Assembly: GCA_037043015.1 (NCBI GenBank)
Contig: CM073326.1
Location: 17,864,345-17,928,344 of the forward strand
Direction of reading: 5' to 3'
From: Bryum argenteum
Taxonomy: Eukaryota > Streptophyta > Bryopsida > Bryales > Bryaceae
Length of the DNA: 64,000 bases
Within the stretch, counting starts at the first letter, position 1; every line of letters begins with the position of its first letter. Made by a program: the position numbers and the translations under genes. The notes beneath the pieces were generated by a model. That model did not search any database. It had not been told where the DNA came from and saw nothing but the letters and a program-made list of their open reading frames with translations. Below are positions 52,494 to 64,000 of the stretch, piece after piece.

Positions 52494-55481
52494 GGGGCCG
52501 TGGCTCCGTCTCGTGGTGATCGATGCAGAACCTGAGCATGAAAACGAAGGAAGAAGGATGCAAAAAAAAATTTGAAACTTGCGGTGCCGGATTCGAGTCA
52601 GACTTGCGTCGACGAAAGTCTGACGCTTGTCTGATCGTTTCCGAATTTCGCAAGACCTCCTCCTTAAAAACTTTTGCAAATCAGGCTCAAACAACTCACA
52701 CACCCCCACACAGCGGATCACCACGAGGACCCTGAATTCCAAGTCCAAGGAATGGCTGAGCCATGGGCTGCAGTGCACAGACCCTCCCGGCATCAAGCAA
52801 GCTGAGCACCCCCCGTGGGCACCCCTCTGTGCATGTCATGGGGGCCGACCTCGGGGGGCCGTGGCTCCGTCTCGTGGTGATCGATGCAGAACCTGAGCAT
52901 GAAAACGAAGGAAGAAGGATGCAAAAAAAAATTTATAACTTGCGGTGCCGGATTCGAGTCAGACTTGCGTCGACGAAAGTCTGACGCTTGTCTGATCGTT
53001 TCCGAATTTCGCAAGACCTCCTCCTCAAAAACTTTTGCAAATCAGGCTCCAACAATTCACACACCCCCACACAGCGGATCACCACGAGGACCCCGAATTC
53101 CAAGTCCAAGGAATGGCCGAGCCATGGGGCTGCGATGCATGTGAGACCCTCCCGGCATCAAGCAAGCCGAGCACCCCCTGTGCACCCCCCTCGTGCATGT
53201 CATGGGGGCCGACCTCGGGGGCCGTGGCTCCGTCTCGTGGTGATCGATCGAGAACTCCGAGCATGAAAACGAAGGAAGAAGGATGCAAAAAAAAATTTGA
53301 AACTTGCGGTGCAGGATTCGAGTCAGACTTGCGTCAACGAAAGTCTGACGCTTGTCTGATCGTTTCCGAATTTCGCAAGACCTCCTCCTCAAAAACTTTT
53401 GCAAATCAGGCTCAAACAACTCACACACCCCCACACAGCGGATCACCACGAGGACCCCGAATTCCAAGTCCAAGGAATGCTTTGCCATGGGCTGCAGTGC
53501 ACAGACCCTCCCGGCATCAAGCAAGCTGAGCACCCCCCCTGTGCACCCCTCTGTGCATGTCATGGGGGCCGACTTCGGGGGGCCGTGGCTCCGTCTCGTG
53601 GTGATCGATGCAGAACCTGAGCATGAAAACGAAGGAAGAAGGATGCAAAAAAAACTTTGAAACTTGCGGTGCCGGATTCGAGTCAGACTTGCGTCGACGA
53701 AAGTCTGACGCTTGTCTGATCGTTTCCGAATTTCGCAAGACCTCCTCCTCAAAAACTTTTGCAAATCAGGCTCAAACAACTCACACACCCCACACGGCGG
53801 ATCACCACGAGGACCCCGAATTCCAAGTCCAAGGAATGGGTGAGCCATGGGGCTGCAGATCTCACAGACCCTCCGGCATCAAGCAGTGAGCACCCCCGTG
53901 GGCACCCCTCTGTGCATGTCATGGGGGCCGACCTCGGGGGGCCGTGGCTCCGTCTCGTGGTGATCGATGCAGAACCTGAGCATGAAAACGAAGGAAGAAG
54001 GATGCAAAAAAAAATTTGAAACTTGCGGTGCCGGATTCGAGTCAGACTTGCGTCGACGAAAGTCTGACGCTTGTCTGATCGTTTCCGAATTTCGCAAGAC
54101 CTCCTCCTCAAAAACTTTTGCAAATCAGGCTCAAACAACTCACACACCCCCACACAGCGGATCACCACGAGGACCCTGAATTCCAAGTCCAAGGAATGGC
54201 TGAGCCATGGGCTGCAGTGCACAGACCCTCCCGGCATCAAGCAAGCTGAGCACCCCCCGTGGGCACCCCTCTGTGCATGTCATGGGGGCCGACCTCGGGG
54301 GGCCGTGGCTCCGTCTCGTGGTGATCGATGCAGAACCTGAGCATGAAAACGAAGGAAGAAGGATGCAAAAAAAAATTTGAAACTTGCGGTGCCGGATTCG
54401 AGTCAGACTTGCGTCGACGAAAGTCTGACGCTTGTCTGATCGTTTCCGAATTTCGCAAGACCTCCTCCTCAAAAACTTTTGCAAATCAGGCTCAAACAAT
54501 TCACACACCCCCACACAGCGGATCACCACGAGGACCCCGAATTCCAAGTCCAAGGAATGGCTGAGCCATGGGCTGCAGTGCACAGACCCTCCCGGCATCA
54601 AGCAAGCTGAGCACCCCCCTGTGCACCCCTCTGTGCATGTCATGGGGGCCGACCTCGGGGGGCCGTGGCTCCGTCTCGTGGTGATCGATGCAGAACCTGA
54701 GCATGAAAACGAAGGAAGAAGGATGCAAAAAAAAATTTGAAACTTGCGGTGCAGGATTCGAGTCAGACTTGCATCGACGAAAGTCTGACGCTTGTCTGAT
54801 CGTTTCCGAATTTCGCAAGACCTCCTCCTCAAAAACTTTTGCAAATCAGGCTCAAACAACTCACACACCCCCACACAGCGGATCACCACGAGGACCCCGA
54901 ATTCCAAGTCCAAGGAATGCTTTGCCATGGGCTGCAGTGCACAGACCCTCCCGGCATCAAGCAAGCTGAGCACCCCCCCTGTGCACCCCTCTGTGCATGT
55001 CATGGGGGCCGACCTCGGGGGGCCGTGGCTCCGTCTCGTGGTGATCGATGCAGAACCTGAACATGAAAACGAAGAAAGAAGGATGCAAAAAAAAATTTGA
55101 AACTTGCGGTGCCGGATTCGAGTCAGACTTGCGTCGACGAAAGTCTGACGCTTGTCTGATCGTTTCCGAATTTCGCAAGACCTCCTCCTCAAAAACTTTT
55201 GCAAATCAGGCTCAAACAACTCACACACCCCCACACAGCGGATCACCACGAGGACCCCGAATTCCAAGTCCAAGGAATGCTTTGCCATGGGCTGCAGTGC
55301 ACAGACCCTCCCGGCATCAAGCAAGCTGAGCACCCCCCCTGTGCACCCCTCTGTGCATGTCATGGGGGCCGACCTCGGGGGGCCGTGGCTCCGTCTCGTG
55401 GTGATCGATGCAGAACCTGAGCATGAAAACGAAGGAAGAAGGATGCAAAAAAAAATTTGAAACTTGCGGTGCCGGATTCGA

Positions 55482-55509
55482 GTCAGACTTGCGTCGACGA
55501 AAGTCTGAC
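55482..55509. repeat. Dyad symmetry element in the satellite monomer (representative copy)
   Basis: GTCAGACTT and AAGTCTGAC (9-bp arms) flank GCGTCGACGA, which itself contains GTCGAC. In some monomers both arms change together to GTCGGACTT and AAGTCCGAC (for example near 44148 and 57290), keeping the pairing; others are mixed (near 58011 and 60546). A third related half site, CTTGTCTGATC or CTTGTCCGATC, follows and usually changes with the right arm. Confidence 0.6.
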
Positions 55510-58500
55510 GCTTGTCTGATCGTTTCCGAATTTCGCAAGACCTCCTCCTCAAAAACTTTTGCAAATCAGGCTCAAACAACTCACACACCCCCACACAGCG
55601 GATTACCACGAGGACCCCGAATTCCAAGTCCAAGGAACGGCTTTGCCATGGCTGAGCATGGGCTGCAGTGCACAGACCCCCCGGCATCAAGCAAGCTGAG
55701 CACCCCCCGTGGGCACCCCTCTGTGCATGTCATGGGGGCCGACCTCGGGGGGCCGTGGCTCCGTCTCGTGGTGATCGATGCAGAACCTGAGCATGAAAAC
55801 GAAGGAAGAAGGATGCAAAAAAAAATTTGAAACTTGCGTTGCCGGATTCGAGTCAGACTTGCGTCGACGAAAGTCTGACGCTTGTCTGATCGTTTCCGAA
55901 TTTCGCAAGACCTCCTCCTCAAAAACTTTTGCAAATCAGGCTCAAACAACTCACACACCCCCACACAGCGGATCACCACGAGGACCCCGAATTCCAAGTC
56001 CAAGGAATGCTTTGCCATGGGCTGCAGTGCACAGACCCTCCCGGCATCAAGCAAGCTGAGCACCCCCCCTGTGCACCCCTCTGTGCATGTCATGGGGGCC
56101 GACCTCGGGGGGCCGTGGCTCCGTCTCGTGGTGATCGATGCAGAACCTGAGCATGAAAACGAAGGAAGAAGGATGCAAAAAAAAATTTGAAACTTGCGGT
56201 GCCGGATTCGAGTCAGACTTGCGTCGACGAAAGTCTGACGCTTGTCTGATCGTTTCCGAATTTCGCAAGACCTCCTCCTCAAAAACTTTTGCAAATCAGG
56301 CTCAAACAACTCACACACCCCCACACAGCGGATCACCACGAGGACCCCGAATTCCAAGTCCAAGGAACGGCTTTGCCATGGCTGAGCATGGGCTGCAGTA
56401 CACAGACCCCCCGGCATCAAGCAAGCTGAGCACCCCCCGTGGGCACCCCTCTGTGCATGTCTGGGGGCCGACCTCGGGGGGCCGTGGCTCCGTCTCGTGG
56501 TGATCGATCGTAAACACGAGCATGAAAACGAAGGAAGAAGGATGCAAAAAAAAATTTGAAACTTGCGTTGCCGGATTCGAGTCAGACTTGCGTCGACGAA
56601 AGTCTGACGCTTGTCTGATCGTTTCCGAATTTCGCAAGACCTCCTCCTCAAAAACTTTTGCAAATCAGGCTCAAACAACTCACACACCCCCACACAGCGG
56701 ATCACCACGAGACCCCGAATTCCAAGTCCAAGGAATGCTTTGCCATGGGCTGCAGTCTGTGAGACCCTCCCGGCATCAAGCAAGCTGAGCACCCCCCCCT
56801 GTGCACCCCTCTGTGCATGTCATGGGGGCCGACCTCGGGGGGCCGTGGCTCCGTCTCGTGGTCATCGATGCAGAACCTGAGCATGAAAACGAAGGAAGAA
56901 GGATGCAAAAAAAAATTTGAAACTTGCGGTGCAGGATTCGAGTCAGACTTGCGTCGACGGAAGTCCGACGCTTGTCCGATCGTTCAATTTCGCAAGACCT
57001 CCTCCTCAAAAACTTTTGCAAATCAGGCTCAAACAACTCACACACCCCACACAATGGATCACCACGAGGACCCCGAATTCCAAGTCCAAGGAATGCTTTG
57101 CCATGGGCTGCAGTCTGCGGACCTCCGGCATCAAGCAAGCCGAGCACCCCTGTGCACCCTCTGTGCATGTCATGGGGGCCGACCTCGGGGGCCGTGGCTC
57201 CGTCTCGTGGTGATCGATCGCGCAGAACACGAGCATGAAAACGAAGGAAGAAGGATGCAAAAAAATTTGAAACTTGCGTTGCGGATTCGAGTCGGACTTG
57301 CGTCGACGAAAGTCCGACGCTTGTCCGATCGTTCAATTTCGCAAGACCTCCTCCTCAAAAACTTTTGCAAATCAGGCTCAAACAACTCACACACCCCCTT
57401 TGGCGGATCACCACGAGGACCCCGAATTCCAAGTCCAAGGAATGCTTTGCCATGGGGTGCAGTCATGTGCAGACCCTCCGGCATCAAGCAGCCGCCGAGC
57501 ACCCCCCGTGCACCCCCCTCTGCATGTGCATGTCATGGAGGCCGACCTCGGGGGCCGTGGCTCCGTCTCGTGGTGATCGATGCAGAACCTGAGCATGAAA
57601 ACGAAGGAAGAAGGATGCAAAAAAAAATTTGAAACTTGCGGTGCCGGATTCGAGTCAGACTTGCGTCGACGAAAGTCTGACGCTTGTCTGATCGTTTCCG
57701 AATTTCGCAAGACCTCCTCAAAAACTTTTGCAAATCAGGCTCAAACAACTCACACACCCCCACACAGCGGATCACCACGAGGACCCCGAATTCCAAGTCC
57801 AAGGAATGCTTTGCCATGGGCTGCAGTGCACAGACCCTCCCGGCATCAAGCAAGCTGAGCACCCCCCCTGTGCACCCCTCTGTGCATGTCATGGAGGCCG
57901 ACCTCGGGGGGACGTGGCTCCGTCTCGTGGTGATCGATGCAGAACCTGAGCATGAAAACGAAGGAAGAAGGATGCAAAAAAAAATTTGAAACTTGCGGTG
58001 CCGGATTCGAGTCAGACTTGCGTCGACGAAAGTCCGACGCTTGTCCGATCGATCGTTTCAATTTCGCAAGACCTCCTCCTCAAAAACTTTTGCAAATCAG
58101 GCTCAAACAGCACACACCCCCACACGGCGGATCACCACGAGGACCCCGAATTCCAAGTCCAAGGAACGGCTTTGCCATGGCCGAGCATGCAGCACACACA
58201 GACCCCGGCATCAAGCAAGCCGAGCACCCCCGTGGGCACCCCTCCGTGCATGCATGCGGGGGGCCGACCTCGGGGGCCGTGGCTCCGTCTCGTGGTCATC
58301 GATGCAGAACCTGAGCATGAAAACGAAGGAAGAAGGATGCAAAAAAAAATTTGAAACTTGCGGTGCAGGATTCGAGTCAGACTTGCGTCGACGAAAGTCT
58401 GACGCTTGTCTGATCGTTTCCGAATTTCGCAAGACCTCCTCCTCAAAAACTTTTGCAAATCAGGCTCAAACAACTCACACACCCCCACACAGCGGCTCAC

Positions 58501-61500
58501 CACGAGGACCCCGAATTCCAAGTCCAAGGAATGGCTGAGCCATGGGCTGCAGTGCACAGACCCTCCCGGCATCAAGCAAGCTAAGCACCCCCCCTTTGCA
58601 CCCCTCTGTGCATGTCATGGGGGCCGACCTCGGGGGGCCGTGGCTCCGTCTCGTGGTGATCGATGCACAACCTGAGCATGAAAACGAAGGAAGAAGGATG
58701 CAAAAAAAAATTTGAAACTTGCGGTGCAGGATTCGAGTCAGACTTGCGTCGACGGAAGTCTGACGCTTGTCTGATCGTTTCCGAATTTCGCAAGACCTCC
58801 TCCTCAAAAACTTTTGCAAATCAGGCTCAAACAACTCACACACCCCCACACAGCGGATCACCACGAGGACCCCGAATTCCAAGTCCATGGAAAGGCTGAG
58901 CCATGGGCTGCAGTGCACAGACCCTCCCGGCATCAAGCAAGCTGAGCACCCTCCGTGGGCACTCCTCTGTGCATGTCATGGGGGCCGACCTCGGGGGGCC
59001 GTGGCTCCGTCTCGTGGTGATCGATGCACAACCTGAGCATGAAAACGAAGGAAGAAGGATGCAAAAAAAAATTTGAAACTTGCGGTGCCGGATTCGAGTC
59101 AGACTTGCGTCGACGAAAGTCTGACGCTTGTCTGATCGTTTCCGAATTTCGCAAGACCTCCTCCTCAAAAACTTTTGCAAATCAGGCTCAAACAACTCAC
59201 ACACCCCCACACAGCGGATCACCACGAGGACCCCGAATTCCAAGTCCAAGGAATGGCTGAGCCATGGGCTGCAGTGCACAGACCCTCCCGGCATCAAGCA
59301 AGCTGAGCACCCCCCCTGTGCACCCCTCTGTGCATGTCATGGGGGCCGACCTCGGGGGGCCGTGGCTCCGTCTCGTGGTGATCGATGCAGAACCTGAGCA
59401 TGAAAACGAAGGAAGAAGGATGCAAAAAAAAATTTGAAACTTGCGGTGCAGCGGATTCGAGTCGGACTTGCGTCGGACGAAAGTCGACGCTTGTCCGATC
59501 GTTCCGAATTTCGCAAGACCTCCTCCTCAAAAACTTTTGCAAATCAGGCTTAAACAACTCACACACCCCCATTGGCGGATCACCACGAGGACCCCGAATT
59601 CCAAGTCCAAAGAACGGCTTTGCCATGGCTGAGCATGGGCTGCAGTGCACTGACCCCCCGGCATCAAGCAAGCTGAGCACCCCCCGTGGGCACCCCTCTG
59701 TGCATGTCATGGGGGCCGACCTCGGGGGGCCGTGGCTCCGTCTCGTGGTGATCGATGCGAGAACCGAGCATGAAAACGAAGGAAGAAGGATGCAAAAATT
59801 TTTGAAACTTGCGGTGCGGATTCGAGTCAGACTTGCGTCGACGAAAGTCTGACGCTTGTCTGATCGTTTCCGAATTTCGCAAGACCTCCTCCTCAAAAAC
59901 TTTTGCAAATCAGGCTCAAACAACTCACACACCCCCACACAGCGGATCACCACGAGGACCCCGAATTCCAAGTCCAAGGAATGCTTTGCCATGGGCTGCA
60001 GTGCACAGACCCTCCCGGCATCAAGCAAGCTGAGCACCCCCCCTATGCACCCCTCTGTGCATGTCATGGGGGCCGACCTCGGGGGCCGTGGCTCCGTCTC
60101 GTGGTGATCGATGCAGAACCTGAGCATGAAAACGAAGGAAGAAGGATGCAAAAAAAAATTTGAAACTTGCGGTGCCGGATTCGAGTCAGACTTGCGTCGA
60201 CGAAAGTCTGACGCTTGTCTGATCGTTTCCGAATTTCGCAAGACCTCCTCCTCAAAAACTTTTGCAAATCAGGCTCAAACAACTCACACACCCCCACACA
60301 GCGGATCACCACGAGGACCCCGAATTCCAAGTCCAAGGAATTCTTTGCCATGGGCTGCAGTGCACAGACCCTCCCGGCATGAAGCAAGCTGAGCACCCCC
60401 CCTATGCACCCCTCGGTGCATGTCATGGGGGCCGACCTCGGGGGGCCGTGGCTCCGTCTCGTGGTGATCGATGCAGAACCTGAGCATGAAAACGAAGGAA
60501 GAAGGATGCAAAAAAAAATTTGAAACTTGCGGTGCCGGATTCGAGTCAGACTTGCGTCGACGAAAGTCCGACGCTTGTCTCGATCAATCGTTTCAATTTC
60601 GCAAGACCTCCTCCTCAAAAACTTTTGCAAATCAGGCTCAAACAACTCACACACCCCACACAAATGGATCACCACGAGGACCCCGAATTCCAAGTCCAAG
60701 GAATGCTTTGCCATGGGCTGCAGTGCACAGACCCTCCCGGCATCAAGCAAGCTGAGCACCCCCCGTGGGCACCCCTCTGTGCATGTCATGGGAGCCGACC
60801 TCGGGGGGCCGTGGCTCCGTCTCGTGGTGATCGATGCAGAACCTGAGCATGAAAACGAAGGAAGAAGGATGCAAAAAAAAATTTGAAACTTGCGGTGCCG
60901 GATTCGAGTCAGTCTTGCGTCGACGAAAGTCTGACGCTTGTCTGATCGTTTCCGAATTTCGCAAGACCTCCTCCTCAAAAACTTTTGCAAATCAGGCTCA
61001 AACAACTCACACAGCCCCACACAGCGGATCACCACGAGGACCCCGAATTCCAAGTCCAAGGAACGGCTTTGCCATGGCTGAGCATGGGCTGCAGTGCACA
61101 GACCCCCTGGCATCAAGCAAGCTGAGCACCCTCCGTGGGCACCCCTCTGTGCATGTCATGGGGGCCGACCTCGGGGGGCCGTGGCTCCGTCTCGTGGTGA
61201 TCGATGCAGAACCTGAGCATGAAAACGAAGGAAGAAGGATGCAAAAAAAAATTTGAAACTTGCGGTGCCGGATTCGAGTCAGACTTGCGTCGACAAAAGT
61301 CTGACGCTTGTCTGATCGTTTCCGAATTTCGCAAGACCTCCTCCTCAAAAACTTTTGCAAATCAGGCTCAAACAACTCACACACCCCACACAAATGGATC
61401 ACCACGAGGACCCCGAATTCCAAGTCCAAGGAATTCTTTGCCATGGGCTGCAGTGCACAGACCCTCCCGGCATGAAGCAAGCTGAGCACCCCCCCTATGC

Positions 61501-63733
61501 ACCCCTCGGTGCATGTCATGGGGGCCGACCTCGGGGGGCCGTGGCTCCGTCTCGTGGTGATCGATGCAGAACCTGAGCATGAAAACGAAGGAAGAAGGAT
61601 GCAAAAAAAAATTTGAAACTTGCGGTGCCGGATTCGAGTCAGTCTTGCGTCGACGAAAGTCTGACGCTTGTCTGATCGTTTCCGAATTTCGCAAGACCTC
61701 CTCCTCAAAAACTTTTGCAAATCAGGCTCAAACAACTCACACACCCCCACACAGCGGATCACCACGAGGACCCCGAATTCCAAGTCCAAGGAATTCTTTG
61801 CCATGGGCTGCAGTGCACAGACCCTCCCGGCATGAAGCAAGCCGAGCACACCCCTATGCACCCCGGTGCATGTGTCATGGGGGCCGACCTCGGGGGGCCG
61901 TGGCTCCGTCTCGTGGTGATCGATGCGTAACCCGAGCATGAAAACGAAGGAAGAAGGATGCAAAAAAATTTGAAACTTGCGGTGCGGATTCGTCGGACTT
62001 GCGTCGACGAAAGTCCGACGCTTGTCTGATCGTTTCCGAATTTCGCAAGACCTCCTCCTCAAAAACTTTTGCAAATCAGGCTCAAACAACTCACACACCC
62101 CCACACAGCGGATCACCACGAGGACCCCGAATTCCAAGTCCAAGGAATGCTTTGCCATGGGCTGCAGTGCACAGACCCTCCCGGCATCAAGCAAGCTGAG
62201 CACCCCCCGTGGGCACCCCTCTGTGCATGTCATGGGAGCCGACCTCGGGGGGCCGTGGCTCCGTCTCGTGGTGATCGATGCAGAACCTGAGCATGAAAAC
62301 GAAGGAAGAAGGATGCAAAAAAAAATTTGAAACTTGCGGTGCCGGATTCGAGTCAGTCTTGCGTCGACGAAAGTCTGACGCTTGTCTGATCGTTTCCGAA
62401 TTTCGCAAGACCTCCTCCTCAAAAACTTTTGCAAATCAGGCTCAAACAACTCACACACCCCCACACAGCGGATCACCACGAGGACCCCGAATTCCAAGTC
62501 CAAGGAATGCTTTGCCATGGGCTGCAGTGCACAGACCCTCCCGGCATCAAGCAAGCTGAGCACCCCCCGTGGGCACCCCTCTGTGCATGTCATGGGAGCC
62601 GACCTCGGGGGGCCGTGGCTCCGTCTCGTGGTGATCGATGCAGAACCTGAGCATGAAAACGAAGGAAGAAGGATGCAAAAAAAAATTTGAAACTTGCGGT
62701 GCCGGATTCGAGTCGGTCTTGCGTCGACGAAAGTCCGACGCTTGTCCGATCGTTTCAATTTCGCAAGACCTCCTCCTCAAAAACTTTTGCAAATCAGGCT
62801 CAAACAACTCACACAAGCCCACACAAATGCGGATCACCACGAGGACCCCGAATTCCAAGTCCAAGGAACGGCTTTGCCATGGCCGAGCATGGGCTGCAGT
62901 CAGCACTGCACCACGGCATCAAGCAAGCCGAGCACCCTCCGTGGGCACACCCCTCTGTGCATGTCATGGGGGCCGACCTCGGGGGGCCGTGGCTCCGTCT
63001 CGTGGTGATCGATGCGAACCCGAGCATGAAAACGAAGGAAGAAGGATGCAAAAAAATTTGAAACTTGCGGTGCGGATTCGAGTCGGACTTGCGTCGACGA
63101 AAGTCGACGCTTGTCCGATCGTTTCAATTTCGCAAGACCTCCTCCTCAAAAACTTTTGCAAATCAGGCTCAGACAACTCACACACCCCTACACAGCGGAT
63201 CACCACGAGGACCCCGAATTCCAAGTCCAAGGAATGGCTGAGCCATGGGCTGCAGTGCACAGACCCTCCCGGCATCAAGCAAGCTGAGCACCCCCCTGTG
63301 CACCCCTCTGTGCATGTCATGGGGGCCGACCTCGGGGGGACGTGGCTCCGTCTCGTGGTGATCGATGCAGAACCTGAGCATGAAAACGAAGGAAGAAGGA
63401 TGCAAAAAAAATTTGAAACTTGCGGTGCCGGATTCGAGTCAGACTTGCGTCGACGAAAGTCTGACGCTTGTCTGATCGTTTCCGAATTTCGCAAGACCTC
63501 CTCCTCAAAAACTTTTGCAAATCAGGCTCAAACAACTCACACACCCCCACACAGCGGATCACCACGAGGACCCCGAATTCCAAGTCCAAGGAACGGCTTT
63601 GCCATGGCTGAGCATGGGCTGCAGTGCACAGACCCCCCGGCATCAAGCAAGCTGAGCACCCCTGTGAGCACCCCTTTGTGCATTTCATGGGGGCCGACCT
63701 CGGGGGGCCATGGCTCCGTCTCGTGGTAATCGT

Positions 63734-63859
63734 ACCTGAACCTGAATATACAGAACGCCGGAGCCTAGAATTCTGGTTTGAGCAGCATCCTAAACATCTA
63801 TAAATTGTTGGGGACAAGCATTTCAATGAAATATGTCTACGGTTGAGCATAATCTTTAC
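63734..63859. other. Unique sequence at the right edge of the satellite
   Basis: The last monomer stops at CGTCTCGTGGTAATCG; the following 126 bases are unrelated to the satellite. No coding exon is seen here; it would be intron of the partial gene at 63860-64000 if that exon is real. Confidence 0.4.
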
Positions 63860-64000
63860 CTTCAAGTTCTTGGAGTTGAAGTTCTGCAAATCCGCTCGAT
63901 TGTTGATGATCGTTCGTCCCCAATGTGGGTCACTCCTGTAAATGGAAGCAAAGAGACTCGACTCCGAAGATTGAGAACTCACATTCTCCAGATCCTTGAC
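63860..64000 (-). CDS. Partial exon of an unrecognised gene, continuing beyond the window
   Basis: On the - strand the last 141 bases are open (VKDLENVSSQSSESSLFAS..., then SDPHWGRTIINNRADLQ) and end at a good donor, CTTGAAG/GTAAAG. Composition and codon use look like an ordinary plant exon rather than satellite. No domain recognised. The frame can be read on through the donor into the satellite, but that extension is not expected to be coding. Confidence 0.4.

Larger units (their letters stand above)
42797..63733 (+). repeat. Satellite array, about 360-bp monomer, about 37 copies
   Basis: Tandem monomers fill 42797-44778 (6 copies) and 52494-63733 (31 copies); between them is chromovirus D, inserted inside one monomer. 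Spacing is mostly 360-361 bp, or about 371 for a longer variant. Three variants differ at one site: GGAATGGCTGAGCCATGG (i), GGAATGCTTTGCCATGG (ii) and GGAACGGCTTTGCCATGGCTGAGCATGG (iii, +10 bp). Each monomer has a run of 9 A (fewer in degenerate copies), a G6 run, ACACACCCCCACACAGCGG and a dyad around GTCGAC. Many copies are nearly identical; several (for example near 53100, 57000-57500, 58100-58250 and 62860) carry extra substitutions. Because 360 is divisible by 3, long open frames cross monomers on both strands; they are not genes. Confidence 0.95.

Noticed and set aside
54140..55690. 516-codon open frame on the - strand, and similar frames of 403, 350 and 583 codons at 55581-56792, 60064-61116 and 61007-62758
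   Set aside because: They cross several satellite monomers and repeat the same 120-residue period because 360 is divisible by 3. Frames are open on both strands at once, and variants of other length break them. They are a by-product of the repeat.
42797..63733. Many 70-140-codon frames on both strands within satellite monomers
   Set aside because: Same phase artefact; no conserved start, no domain, and base changes do not favour silent sites.
1..64000. tRNA, rRNA and CRISPR features
   Set aside because: None found. The satellite repeats are far longer than CRISPR repeats and have no spacers; tRNA-like signals are limited to retroelement primer sites and one B-box-like nonamer.

Overview
The window looks like repeat-dominated nuclear DNA of a plant (land plant or streptophyte alga). 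Grounds: Ty3/gypsy elements with plant-type primer sites (an Asp-tRNA-like and an initiator-Met-tRNA site), coiled-coil proteins resembling the plant 'Transposase_32/Athila ORF' group, nested retroelements with 5-bp target duplications, a roughly 360-bp satellite, and genes with short (73-103 bp) GT-AG introns. No rRNA, CRISPR or prokaryotic operon is visible. The species cannot be named from the sequence.

Layout. (1) 1-6241, + strand: 3' part of a unit carrying a ten-exon, apparently intact gene for a protein of about 1164 aa with a ParB-like N-terminal domain and a C-terminal beta-class DNA-methyltransferase-like domain. (2) 6242-24075, + strand: Ty3/gypsy element A. Its 5' LTR is cut to 521 bp, its 3' LTR is about 5.2 kb and contains a decayed coding region. 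A 4.6-kb solo LTR of a related family (8010-12605) and a further insertion (14100-15526) lie inside it. (3) 24077-36811, - strand: Ty3/gypsy element C with decayed pol. Downstream of its pol lies an 8-kb segment with an 823-codon coiled-coil reading frame and 45 copies of the palindromic motif GTCNANTNGAC. (4) 36812-42796, - strand: second copy of the methyltransferase-like unit, same ten-exon structure, one frameshift. (5) 42797-63733: satellite array of about 37 monomers, interrupted at 44779-52493 by chromovirus D, itself split by a 1.3-kb solo LTR. (6) 63860-64000, - strand: one partial exon of an unrecognised gene.

How it fits together. The two methyltransferase-like units face each other. 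Both end at the same terminal sequence (heptamer ACCGCTC repeats, then CACCGGTG and GGTTTCCCC), and beyond it the sequence goes straight into the interior of two unrelated retroelements. That is what two insertions of one mobile element with a defined 3' end would give. Unit 1 cuts an LTR whose two copies differ at only about 3 of 521 positions, so that insertion would be recent. The retroelements form a second story: two families (A with its solo-LTR relative, and C) carry an extra coiled-coil protein gene in or next to very long LTRs, and each family is enriched in its own short palindrome (CCGG in A, GTCNANTNGAC in C). This recalls transposon families whose own DNA-binding protein recognises motifs spread through the element, but no binding is shown here.

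Confidence is high for the retroelement domains, the LTR/target-duplication boundaries, the satellite and the gene structure of unit 1. It is moderate for the ParB/methyltransferase assignment and for mobility of the units. It is low for function of the motif arrays. All counts were made by eye.
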